From a virus: a stretch of 40,392 bases of DNA. The position numbers and the translations under genes were made by a program. Position 1 is the first letter of the stretch, and the number at the start of each line of letters is the position of its first letter. Shown here piece after piece: positions 11,385 to 18,348 of this stretch. The notes under the pieces are model-generated. The model was not told where the DNA came from and searched no databases. It saw only the letters and a program-made list of their open reading frames with translations. Location of the stretch: positions 1-40,392 of the IMG/VR virus record IMGVR_UViG_3300037247_002067. The stretch is one strand, 5' to 3'.

Positions 11385-11642
11385 ATGGGAAATGTAAGTG
11401 AAAAACGATTAGGAAGGTTTTCGTTAAATAAAGAAGGACTTCTTAACCAACAGGATATAGTTAGGTTTATAATGAGTAAAATGATTATAGTAAGAGCGGA
11501 AGTTTCCTTTAGAGGTTCAATTGAGTATGTAGCAATAAGTGATTTATTTGAGAAGGTTAGTGAGAAAGAGGAGATACCTAGTTACACATTAAGGGTGAAA
11601 GAGAAGGGAATTCTTGAGGCAAAAAGAGTGGGGGAAGTATGA
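11385..11642 (+). CDS. Hypothetical protein, 85 aa
   Basis: The ATG at 11385 lies 28 nt after the terminator-like hairpin. The product has a helical first half (LLNQQDIVRFIMSKMIIVRA) and a strand-rich second half (SYTLRVKEKGILEAKRV). Its stop overlaps the next start (ATGA). The family is not recognised. Confidence 0.6.
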   Translation: MGNVSEKRLGRFSLNKEGLLNQQDIVRFIMSKMIIVRAEVSFRGSIEYVAISDLFEKVSEKEEIPSYTLRVKEKGILEAKRVGEV

Positions 11643-11842
11643 ATGAGGCATTAAATAAGGAACCCTTGAGGAGGATACACGTTTTGATTTTTGAGAAAGA
11701 CTTTGAGACGTTAAAGGAAATGGCTCAGGTAAAGGGGGAGGTCTCTTCCATCATTAGGAGGGTTATTAATGAGCATTGTTTAGGGTTTAGAAGAAAGAAG
11801 GAAGATCTTTTTTTAATGACGGAGGTTGAAGATGACAATTGA
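11639..11842 (+). CDS. Ribbon-helix-helix-like putative regulator, 67 aa
   Basis: The segment RRIHVLIFEKDFETLKEMAQ, then VKGEVSSIIRRVINEH, fits the ribbon-helix-helix (Arc/CopG/MetJ) pattern: one strand, helix, turn with Gly, helix. The length is typical. Such proteins bind DNA as dimers on short inverted or tandem sites. It is therefore one candidate for the protein that reads the palindromes at 1240-1623. It overlaps the preceding and following genes. Confidence 0.6.
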   Translation: MNEALNKEPLRRIHVLIFEKDFETLKEMAQVKGEVSSIIRRVINEHCLGFRRKKEDLFLMTEVEDDN

Positions 11843-12041
11843 AGATTATAAGAAGAGTGCTATACCGAAAGCTCCTACTAGAGAACTGCGAGAGGTTACA
11901 GACATTAGTTTTTATGCTGGCGTTCTTGGGGCTTTAATAGTTCTTAATATAAAGGAAGGTCGTGTAGAGAAAGAGGGCGAGTTTAATTTGCGTACAGCTT
12001 TACATGACTACGTCCCTGGATTAGAAAGAGTTAAAGAGTGA
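11832..12041 (+). CDS. Hypothetical protein, 69 aa
   Basis: ATG 11832 follows GGAGG inside the end of the previous gene; a TTG at 11826 is in frame. It has an N-terminal polar segment with AIPKAPTRELREVTD, a small hydrophobic helix (SFYAGVLGALIVLNI) and a charged end. Its stop overlaps GTG 12038. The family is not recognised. Close coupling suggests a polymerase accessory. Confidence 0.55.
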   Translation: MTIEDYKKSAIPKAPTRELREVTDISFYAGVLGALIVLNIKEGRVEKEGEFNLRTALHDYVPGLERVKE

Positions 12042-14326
12042 TAGTTAAACCGGATGGTCCGATTGATGCTAGGATTTTACTTCTAGGAGAAGCTCCCGGA
12101 AGGGAAGAGGATTTGGTAGGGAGACCTTTTATCGGTGCAAGTGGGAGGCTTCTTTCTCAACTTCTTAAACAAACGGGAATAAAAAGGGAATCTTGCATCC
12201 TAGCAAATGTAATTCCACTAAGACCCCCGGATAATAAATTAAGTCGGCTAGAGGAGACTGGGTTGACGTTGGAGAGGTGTAAGAAGGACATAGTTAAGTA
12301 CCTTATTGAGTTAAAGAGAGGGGGTTTTTTAAACGTTATTATACCTCTTGGAGCGATAGCGCTAGAGACACTGATGGGGAAGACAAGTGTCTCTAAATGG
12401 AGAGGCTCAATTCTAGAATCCACCACCGTACCGGGTTTAAAAGTGGTGCCCACTTTCCACCCAGCTTACTTAATGCGTTCTATTATGGATACTCCTCTTG
12501 TGATAGTTGATTTTAAGAAAGCCCTTCTTGAGTCTAAAAGTCCCTTTTTACAAAAAGAGAAAAAGGTGATTCTAACCCGGCTTCCTTTTGAAAGGATAAT
12601 GGAGGAGCTTTCTTCGCTAGAGAAAGAACCTTTCCTTTCCCTTGACATTGAGACTGTTCAAAAGACAGGCATCATCAAGTGTGTTCAACTAGCTTCTTCT
12701 TCTAAAAAGGCTCTGGTTATTCCAATTTGTAACGATGGACCTTATTGGACTTTAGAGGAAGAAGTTTTAATATGGGAAGCGTTAAAGAAGCTTCTCTCTT
12801 CTCCTACCATAAGAAAGATTATCCAAAATGAACACTTCGAGAAGACCCTTCTTTACCCTTATGTAGGGGAGATAGCTCCTATGATGATGGATACTATGAT
12901 TGGACATCATCTTTGTTACCCTGAGCTTAAGAAGAACCTTGCACTCCTTACTTCCCTCTACACGAATGAGCCTTTTTATAAAGACGACGCCAAGGATGCT
13001 TTTTATCAAGAGGATGCACTTTGGGAATACGGAGGGAAGGATGCTCTTGTAACATTTGAAGTTGCATTTAAGTTAAGAGGAGAATTAAGGGAACTAGGGA
13101 TGGAAACTTTTTTAAGTGAATACCAACAACCTTTCTCTCACCTTATGTGGAAGGCTAGTATGATTGGGATTAAAGTAGATGTTGGGAAGGTAAGAGAACA
13201 TAGAAGGATCGCTGAGGGTAAGCTAGCGGAAGCTCGTAGTGAGCTGTTTAAGATAGCCGGGAAGGTTATTAATGTGAATAGTCCAAAGCAAGTGGCAAGG
13301 TTTGTTTATGATGACTTGAAGTTACCGAAGCGGTTCTCCAGGGCAACTGGGGGGGTTACTACGGATGAGAAGGCTCTTCTTAAGCTCTCTAAACTATTCC
13401 CCCATCCGGCGATTAAGGCTCTTTTAGAGGCTAGGAAGTGGATTAAGTTGATAGGAACCTTTTTAAAGGAGTTCTGGGATGCTGATGAGAGGGTAAGATG
13501 TAGCTGGGTTATTACCGGAACTGTTACCGGGAGGCTTTCTTCTAGGAAGAACATTTTCGGGACCGGTTTGAATATGCAGAATCTTCCTTCTAAAGCTTAC
13601 CCGATAAGGGATATATTTGTGGCGGATGAAGGTTCTCTTTTGATTAAAGCAGATCTGGAGCAAGCAGACGCGAGGGTAGTGGCTTATGAGAGTGAGAATG
13701 AGAAGATGATGAAGGTGTTTGAGGATGGAAAGGATATTTTCTCAGAGGTTGCAAGCTGGATATATCAAAAGAAGGCGGAAATGGTGGGTAAGGGGACTTT
13801 TGAGCGTGAGAAGGCTAAGAGGCTAGTACATGCGGCAAATTATGACATAGGCCCAAGAGCGTTCGCTTTTGAATCAGATGTAAGAGAAGACGAAGCCAAG
13901 TGGCTCCTATCTCGTTACCGCTCCCTCTTCGGCATAGAAAAGTGGCACCTTTCCATCCAACAAGAATTAAGGAAAGATCGAACCTTGGTGACTGCTCTCG
14001 GAAGAAGAAGAACCTTCTTTGATTGGTGGGGACCTTCCCTCTTCCGTGAGGCTTACGCTTATAAACCTCAATCAACCGTAGGGGATTTGATTAATCAAAT
14101 AGCTCTTGAAGTATCAAAACATCCTGAGTTGCCTTCGAGTGTAATTGTTCTTCTTCAAATCCACGATGAGTTGGTGATGCAAGCTAAGGAAGAGGATGTT
14201 TCTCTTACGGTAAGTATAATAAAGGAAGTTGCTAGAAGGAAGATTATTGAGATAAAAGGGAGGAAAGTGAACATTCCAATTAAGGTAGGGATTGGGAAGA
14301 ATTGGCTTGAGGCGGGGAGGGAGTAA
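12038..14326 (+). CDS. Family A DNA polymerase fused to an N-terminal uracil-DNA-glycosylase-like domain, 762 aa
   Basis: GTG start at a GTGA overlap. Residues 1-160: UDG superfamily (family 4 type), with LLLGEAPGREED at 14-25, GRPFIGASG and NVIPLRPP following, and HPAYLMRS at 141-148; the N-terminal Cys-x2-Cys that holds the Fe-S cluster in family 4 enzymes is absent. Residues about 195-360: 3'-5' exonuclease with LSLDIET (Asp203, Glu205), IIQNEHFEK (usual Asp replaced by Glu) and YGGKDAL. Residues about 380-762: polymerase with motif A IKADLEQADAR, O-helix REKAKRLVHAANYDIG (His where E. coli Pol I has Phe762, Tyr766 kept) and motif C IHDELV (709-711). It is the replicative enzyme of the phage. 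The UDG part may sense or remove uracil. Confidence 0.95.
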   Translation: MIVKPDGPIDARILLLGEAPGREEDLVGRPFIGASGRLLSQLLKQTGIKRESCILANVIPLRPPDNKLSRLEETGLTLERCKKDIVKYLIELKRGGFLNVIIPLGAIALETLMGKTSVSKWRGSILESTTVPGLKVVPTFHPAYLMRSIMDTPLVIVDFKKALLESKSPFLQKEKKVILTRLPFERIMEELSSLEKEPFLSLDIETVQKTGIIKCVQLASSSKKALVIPICNDGPYWTLEEEVLIWEALKKLLSSPTIRKIIQNEHFEKTLLYPYVGEIAPMMMDTMIGHHLCYPELKKNLALLTSLYTNEPFYKDDAKDAFYQEDALWEYGGKDALVTFEVAFKLRGELRELGMETFLSEYQQPFSHLMWKASMIGIKVDVGKVREHRRIAEGKLAEARSELFKIAGKVINVNSPKQVARFVYDDLKLPKRFSRATGGVTTDEKALLKLSKLFPHPAIKALLEARKWIKLIGTFLKEFWDADERVRCSWVITGTVTGRLSSRKNIFGTGLNMQNLPSKAYPIRDIFVADEGSLLIKADLEQADARVVAYESENEKMMKVFEDGKDIFSEVASWIYQKKAEMVGKGTFEREKAKRLVHAANYDIGPRAFAFESDVREDEAKWLLSRYRSLFGIEKWHLSIQQELRKDRTLVTALGRRRTFFDWWGPSLFREAYAYKPQSTVGDLINQIALEVSKHPELPSSVIVLLQIHDELVMQAKEEDVSLTVSIIKEVARRKIIEIKGRKVNIPIKVGIGKNWLEAGRE

Positions 14327-14333
14327 AAGTTAA

Positions 14334-14615
14334 ATGAAGCTACAAGATAAAGAAGAGCATGTTATTAAGGCTACGGTTTTAAACTCTATACACAAAATTA
14401 GGTTGGTTGAGTCTAGAACAAGAAAAGGCGGGCTTTTTAGCTTTAATAGCAGCGTTTGTAATTATACTTATATATTACTACTACAAATAGATAACAGGTT
14501 ACATGCGTTAAGTTATATAAATGAGTCTAAACGAGATGAAGACTATAAGGTATTAAAAATTTGTTTAGAAAGAGAAGAGCTGAGCAATATTTCTGAAAGG
14601 GAAAGGAATGGATAA
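14334..14615 (+). CDS. Hypothetical protein, 93 aa
   Basis: It starts 7 nt after the polymerase. The predicted beta-rich core (YTYILLLQIDNRLHALSYIN) is preceded by a basic stretch. There is no Cys cluster and no strong ribosome site, and it ends with a Glu-rich helix overlapping the next gene by 8 nt. The family is not recognised. Confidence 0.55.
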   Translation: MKLQDKEEHVIKATVLNSIHKIRLVESRTRKGGLFSFNSSVCNYTYILLLQIDNRLHALSYINESKRDEDYKVLKICLEREELSNISERERNG

Positions 14616-14922
14616 ACAAGTAGTTAAAGATAAAAAACTGATTATTAGTTATGAAGAGTCCGAATGGAGATACCCAGCTACATTAGGGATTAAACAAAAA
14701 ATGCTCTATGTTTGTAGAGAACACTTCGTAAACAAAAAGAAACTACCGGGATACTTTGTGTTTATAACTATAACAGATAAAGAGGGGGAACAAAATCAAG
14801 AACATCAATTAAGGAATTTATATTTAGTAAAGAAAAAACAAGCTTTGATAAGCTTACACAATTATATACAAGAGTGTGAAGGGTTAAATGACTTCGATCT
14901 TCAGCCGACAAAAGTTAAATGA
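14608..14922 (+). CDS. Hypothetical protein, 104 aa
   Basis: The GAAAGGGAAAGG site precedes the ATG. The product is mixed alpha/beta and basic (KLIISYEESEWRYPATLGIK, later GYFVFITITDKEGEQ and a helix ALISLHNYIQECEG). It overlaps its neighbours by a few bases on both sides, showing coupled translation. The family is not recognised. Confidence 0.6.
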   Translation: MDKQVVKDKKLIISYEESEWRYPATLGIKQKMLYVCREHFVNKKKLPGYFVFITITDKEGEQNQEHQLRNLYLVKKKQALISLHNYIQECEGLNDFDLQPTKVK

Positions 14923-15110
14923 AGTTTGATATAGCATTAAAAATAAAGGCTAAGCATGGAAAGCTTCAAAAGTTTATAGATAAAATAGGATGGACACAAT
15001 CAGAGTTTGCGATAAAGATAAATTATAAGAATACTAGCGAGGTCGGTAAAAGGTTAAACATTTGCTTAGGAGGGAAGAATGAATTGGTTATGGAAGAAAA
15101 ACAAAAATAA
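14919..15110 (+). CDS. Possible small helix-turn-helix protein, 63 aa
   Basis: The stretch LQKFIDKIGWTQSEFAIKIN followed by YKNTSEVGKRLN resembles the XRE/Cro-type layout: a helix, then Trp-Thr-Gln-Ser-Glu-Phe-Ala as the turn-flanking helix, then a recognition helix with Ser-Glu. The start is at an ATGA overlap. If real, it could be a regulator of the palindromic control region, but the match is by eye and partial. Confidence 0.45.
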   Translation: MKFDIALKIKAKHGKLQKFIDKIGWTQSEFAIKINYKNTSEVGKRLNICLGGKNELVMEEKQK

Positions 15111-15291
15111 ATCACTTACTCCTGCTATCTATCTATCACCATGTATACAAACAGATTGTCAGTCTTATGATGAAAATTGGATGGTTTTCATTAAATACTC
15201 CTTTGTAACAAGAAGGATAACTATGAATACTTGTCATCTTTGTATACACTTTAAACGGTTCGATCTTTATAGAAAAATAAAAGATAAATGA
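15079..15291 (+). CDS. Hypothetical Cys-containing protein, 70 aa
   Basis: The GGAGGGAAGA site gives a clear start that overlaps the end of the previous gene by 32 nt. Cysteines occur as SPCIQTDC and NTCHLCIHF, which could form a four-Cys metal site across a beta hairpin. The rest is basic and aromatic. It ends at an ATGA overlap with the helicase-like gene. Confidence 0.5.
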   Translation: MNWLWKKNKNKSLTPAIYLSPCIQTDCQSYDENWMVFIKYSFVTRRITMNTCHLCIHFKRFDLYRKIKDK

Positions 15292-16424
15292 ATTGGATAG
15301 ACACTTACGTCGAGTATACTAACAAAGGAGAATCTCCGAAAGTGTTCCATCAATGGGCGGCAGTTAGTGTGATTGCTACCGCGGTAGGAAGAAGCTGTTG
15401 GCTTAATCACGCTTATAGTAACATCTACCCAAATCTTTACATTGTGCTAGTGGCAGAAACGGCACTTTGTAGAAAGAGTACAGCAGTTGAGATTGCTATC
15501 GATGATATTCTAACAACTAGCGCTATCGCGGATATCTCCTCCGAACGTTTAACGAAGGAATTTCTTTACTCTTACCTTTCTAACAAGGATAAACTTTATA
15601 ATGATGTTCTTCTTTATGCAGATGAACTAGAGACTCTCCTGAGTGCAAATGCTTATGCGGACGGTCTCTTTGCTGTCTTAACTTCCCTTTATGGGTGCCC
15701 GAATAGTAGGGATTATAAAACGAAGAACGCAGGGGTTTTTAAACTAAAGAATGTTTGTATTAACCTTCTAGGAGCGACTACCCCTAATTGGATGAGTGAG
15801 AATATGCCTTCTAGCAGTATCGAAGGGGGCTTTACCGGGAGGGTCATCTTTGTGGTGGCAGAAGAGCCAAGAGGTAAGGTGGCATTCCCTAAAGTGACAA
15901 AAGAAATGTCTTTGGTAAGAAAAGGTTTAATAAATTGGGTTATAGACATTTCTAACTTAAGAGGGGAATTTATAATGAGTGCGGCAGCCATTGATCTTTA
16001 TACTAAATGGTACAATAAGAGTGTTTTTATTAAGGATGCTAGGTTGAATGGTTATTATGCTAGAAGGGGAACTCATGTTTTTAAGGTCGCGATGGTTCTT
16101 CTGGCGGCTAGTAAACCTTGTAATATGGTTATTGAACTGGAGCATGTGAGAGAGGCGATTTTTATGTTAGAGAATATAGAACCTTTAATGGGGAGAGCTT
16201 TTTTTGGAAGTGGAGGAGAAGAAAAGGGACTAGGGAAGACACTAGATAGAGTACTAAGGATGATAGAGAGGTATAAAAAGATAGATCACTCGGAGCTCCT
16301 CAATAGACTCTATCCACTCTCCGCTAGGGAACTTAAGGATTCAATAAGTACTCTTGAAGAGGGAAAGAAGATTAAGGCTTCTTTTGATGGGAGGAAGAGG
16401 GTATATGAACCTTTTAAGGAATAG
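15288..16424 (+). CDS. DUF3987-type helicase/primase-associated AAA+ protein, 378 aa
   Basis: The N-terminus reads FHQWAAVSVIATAVGRSCWL then NIYPNLYIVLVAET, a hallmark of the DUF3987 family. The P-loop is a variant, AETALCRKSTAVE, keeping Arg-Lys-Ser-Thr but few glycines. Walker B is VLLYADELETLL. An arginine-finger-like GGFTGRVIFV follows. The C-terminal about 70 residues look like a winged-helix (SELLNRLYPLSARELKDSIS). Members often stand where the replicative helicase stands in phage genomes, and no DnaB-like gene is visible here. It is therefore the likely replicative helicase. Confidence 0.85.
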   Translation: MNWIDTYVEYTNKGESPKVFHQWAAVSVIATAVGRSCWLNHAYSNIYPNLYIVLVAETALCRKSTAVEIAIDDILTTSAIADISSERLTKEFLYSYLSNKDKLYNDVLLYADELETLLSANAYADGLFAVLTSLYGCPNSRDYKTKNAGVFKLKNVCINLLGATTPNWMSENMPSSSIEGGFTGRVIFVVAEEPRGKVAFPKVTKEMSLVRKGLINWVIDISNLRGEFIMSAAAIDLYTKWYNKSVFIKDARLNGYYARRGTHVFKVAMVLLAASKPCNMVIELEHVREAIFMLENIEPLMGRAFFGSGGEEKGLGKTLDRVLRMIERYKKIDHSELLNRLYPLSARELKDSISTLEEGKKIKASFDGRKRVYEPFKE

Positions 16425-16451
16425 TAAGGAATAATTAAGAAAGGAGTAAAT

Positions 16452-16613
16452 ATGAATGACAGAATTATTGCTTTATTACATTCATTAGGGACTGATGGAA
16501 TAAACGCATATTATGTATACTTAGCACTTGAGTATGGGACATTATGGGTTTTTTTGGTTTTGGTCGTATACGCAGCAAGAGCTGCATGGAGTAAGATTAA
16601 AGATATTATATAA
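16452..16613 (+). CDS. Small membrane protein, 53 aa
   Basis: The site AAGGAGTAAAT is excellent. The N-terminal 30 residues are polar/amphipathic, then one transmembrane helix (GTLWVFLVLVVYAARAAW) and a short basic end. The positive C-terminus predicts N-out/C-in. It could be a pinholin-like or superinfection-exclusion protein, but no family is recognised. It heads a run of small membrane and zinc genes before the endolysin. Confidence 0.6.
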   Translation: MNDRIIALLHSLGTDGINAYYVYLALEYGTLWVFLVLVVYAARAAWSKIKDII

Positions 16614-16623
16614 AGGATCAATT

Positions 16624-16872
16624 ATGATATTTATTCTTGGATTAATTGTAATAGTAATGATTTTCTTCTTTTGTGGAGCATTTGAATGCTTTATTGTAAA
16701 GACTTGTAGCTTATGTGGAAATAATTCAAAGACACACGGGCTTTGCCACCTTTTTACAGGTATATTACCTTTAGATTTTAAAGTTAAACTAAAAGATAAA
16801 AAACAAATAGGGGTTATTCACAATTATTTTTACTGTGATAATTGTGCAGAAAAATTTATGGAGCATATATGA
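16624..16872 (+). CDS. Membrane-anchored Cys-pair protein, 82 aa
   Basis: ATG 16624 follows AAAGGATCAATT; the longer frame from 16528 overlaps the previous gene. Residues 1-25 form a transmembrane helix (IFILGLIVIVMIFFFCGAF). They are followed by TCSLCGNN, GLCHLF and YCDNCAEKF, a likely zinc-binding cytoplasmic domain. The combination of membrane anchor and zinc ribbon is unusual for a phage early protein. The family is not recognised. Confidence 0.6.
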   Translation: MIFILGLIVIVMIFFFCGAFECFIVKTCSLCGNNSKTHGLCHLFTGILPLDFKVKLKDKKQIGVIHNYFYCDNCAEKFMEHI

Positions 16873-16896
16873 GTCTTTTAAGAAAGGGAATTAATT

Positions 16897-17004
16897 ATGT
16901 ATATTAGAGGGGCACTTTTAGGTGGCGTAAGTGGTGGAGGGCTTTTTGTTTGTTTCATACTTGGGGACGGTGGGAACAGCAGAGTTATATTTTATTCCTT
17001 TTGA
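16897..17004 (+). CDS. Short membrane peptide, 35 aa; possibly the front of a frameshifted gene
   Basis: The AAGAAAGGGAATTAATT site precedes the ATG. It has a Gly-rich hydrophobic helix (GALLGGVSGGGLFVCFILG) and then NSRVIFYSF before TGA. The stop falls in CCTTTTGAGG. A +1 shift there would continue as FEERLNVRY into the frame that ends at 17179. It is either a real 35-aa peptide or the first part of a 93-aa protein. Confidence 0.45.
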   Translation: MYIRGALLGGVSGGGLFVCFILGDGGNSRVIFYSF

Positions 17005-17179
17005 GGAAAGGCTTAATGTACGATATAACCAAAACAGACAACGTAGGGTATGCTTAAAATGTAACAAAATGCAAAAAGAACGTTTATTAGAAGAGAGGAG
17101 AAGAGAGGAGAAGAGAGGAAAAGAGAATGAAAAACTGCTATCATTGTACAGGAATAATTGGTACTTTTACTTACTTTAA
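16931..17179 (+). CDS. Uncertain frame, probably the continuation of the gene at 16897
   Basis: The frame starts only at a GTG inside the previous gene. Its convincing part begins near 17000: FEERLNVRYNQNRQRRVCLK, a CLKC pair, then a Glu/Arg coiled coil encoded by imperfect AGAGGAGAAG repeats (17097-17125). It probably represents the cytoplasmic tail of the membrane protein whose front is in another frame. Confidence 0.3.
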   Translation: MVEGFLFVSYLGTVGTAELYFIPFEERLNVRYNQNRQRRVCLKCNKMQKERLLEERRREEKRGKENEKLLSLYRNNWYFYLL

Positions 17180-17369
17180 CTTAGACATATCTTCTTATGA
17201 AAAGGAAGAAAAATGTCTTCTCTGTGGAAGAAGCCCCATCCACGCTACAAGTGGTGAGGTTCCTAAGTGGTGTGAAGGTTGCATTGTTCATTTTAGAATA
17301 ACTATTTTAAGAAAGGGAAAGAAAGATGAGAATTGTCTTAGACATTCAACACATCAACAAGCCTCATAA
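17127..17369 (+). CDS. Zinc-finger protein, 80 aa
   Basis: It has a GAGGAAAAGAGA site. The product has MKNCYHCTG, KCLLCGRSP and KWCEGCIVHF, three Cys pairs that can fold one or two zinc sites. The C-terminal 15 residues overlap the endolysin start by 44 nt. The family is not recognised. It may be a small regulator made with the endolysin. Confidence 0.6.
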   Translation: MKNCYHCTGIIGTFTYFNLDISSYEKEEKCLLCGRSPIHATSGEVPKWCEGCIVHFRITILRKGKKDENCLRHSTHQQAS

Positions 17370-17913
17370 TGCAAGGGATAGAGGGGCTTCTTTTGAGGGC
17401 ATAAGGGAAGTTGACCTTACTTTTGATTACCTTAATGAGACTAGGAAGTTATTAGAGAAGGAGGGTCATGTAGTTTTCTTTGGCCTTTCAGGTACTTATG
17501 AGGAGAGACATTCTTTCGTTAATGAAAGAATAAAACCGGACCTTTACATAGCCGGTCATGTTAATGCAGGGAGGGGGAGTTATTCTCTTATTGAAGTTGA
17601 TTATAGAGCAAGTGAGAGGACTTTAGAGATAGCGGAGAAGATGCGGGATTCGTTTTTGTTTGAGCTACCTGTGGAGGAAAGTTTTATATGGAAACTTTTT
17701 CGTAAAGGTCACTTTGAACTCACCCCTGCTTTTATAGGCTTTAAGTGTATAAAAGGTGTAAAGTGTTCAGCGCTCTTACTAGAGCCTCTTTTTATTGATA
17801 ATGAAGAACACCTTAATGTTCTTCTTAATGATCCTAAAAGAATAGCTAGAGCTATTGTTAAGGGGATTGAAGATTGGGAAGAAGGAAGAAGAGAAGGGGA
17901 AGGAGAAGGGTAA
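17326..17913 (+). CDS. Endolysin, N-acetylmuramoyl-L-alanine amidase (Amidase_3), 195 aa
   Basis: The fold order matches zinc amidases: VLDIQH with His9, IREVDL with Glu28, ERHSFVNERIKPDLYIAGHV with His78 followed by NAG, and the catalytic-type Glu in ALLLEPLFIDN near residue 152. These would be the zinc ligands (His, Glu, His) and the general acid/base. It cleaves the bond between MurNAc and L-Ala in peptidoglycan. There is no signal peptide, so release through a holin is expected. It is the last gene of the rightward unit; the holin/spanin-like genes lie on the opposite strand just beyond. The C-terminus is a Glu/Gly/Arg run. Confidence 0.88.
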   Translation: MRIVLDIQHINKPHNARDRGASFEGIREVDLTFDYLNETRKLLEKEGHVVFFGLSGTYEERHSFVNERIKPDLYIAGHVNAGRGSYSLIEVDYRASERTLEIAEKMRDSFLFELPVEESFIWKLFRKGHFELTPAFIGFKCIKGVKCSALLLEPLFIDNEEHLNVLLNDPKRIARAIVKGIEDWEEGRREGEGEG

Positions 17914-17945
17914 GGAAGTTCCCTCCCCTCCCCTCCTCTCCTCCC
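17870..17945. other. Purine/pyrimidine mirror tract at the convergent junction
   Basis: A nearly pure purine tract (end of the endolysin gene and its stop) switches at about 17918 to a nearly pure pyrimidine tract reaching the end of the leftward operon. GGGGAAGGAGAAGGG can pair imperfectly with CCCTCCCCTCCCC, so it may act as a two-way terminator, although no U-run follows. Such tracts can also form triplex DNA. Confidence 0.45.
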
Positions 17946-18145
17946 TAATCCTCATCGGGAATATCAAATGTATTCCTTATTAATTTACAAAGCGGAAGAA
18001 CCACTATGTCATCAATTTTATTCGGGGACTTCTCCACAGCCTCCTCAATAACATCAAGAAGTGCATCAACTCCTCTTCTAAGCAACTCCGGCGTTAGCAT
18101 GGAGAAGAGAAGTGGAAGCATTTGAAGCGCAATTTTCTTTATCAT
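17945..18145 (-). CDS. Conserved small phage protein, 66 aa, last gene of the virion unit
   Basis: The site GGAGGTGAATAAAG is strong. A hydrophobic N-terminal helix (IALQMLPLLFSMLTPELL) is followed by an acidic domain with DIVVLPLCKLIRNTFDIPD. This pattern recurs in small proteins near phage lysis genes. It could be a lysis or membrane accessory; no enzymatic motif is seen. The ATG overlaps the stop of the upstream gene (ATGA). Confidence 0.7.
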   Translation of the reverse strand: MIKKIALQMLPLLFSMLTPELLRRGVDALLDVIEEAVEKSPNKIDDIVVLPLCKLIRNTFDIPDED

Positions 18146-18348
18146 CTTTCTTTATTCACCTCCTTTCTATCATCAAGGCTTTTCCCTATATTCTCCCTTA
18201 ACTCTTTACAATGAGTAACCTCAACTTTCCTCTCCCATAACTTAGTATTACTCCTCTTCACATCCGAATGTGTCCATTTAATAGCCCCTAGTATAAGAGC
18301 AACTAATGCAGTTACATAAACAGCTACTGCTTCAGGAGTTATGGTCAT
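18142..18348 (-). CDS. Holin- or i-spanin-like membrane protein, 68 aa
   Basis: The site is GAGGGAGAAC. One transmembrane helix near the N-terminus (AVAVYVTALVALILGAIKW) is followed by a charged coiled region (KLWERKVEVTHCKELRENIG). This is the layout of XhlA-like holins and inner-membrane spanins. The neighbouring gene and the endolysin across the junction make a lysis role likely, but which component is unsettled. Confidence 0.65.
   Translation of the reverse strand: MTITPEAVAVYVTALVALILGAIKWTHSDVKRSNTKLWERKVEVTHCKELRENIGKSLDDRKEVNKER

Noticed and set aside
12157-14075. Several minus-strand frames opposite the polymerase
   Set aside because: They are antisense shadows of a gene with clear catalytic motifs. 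None has a ribosome site.
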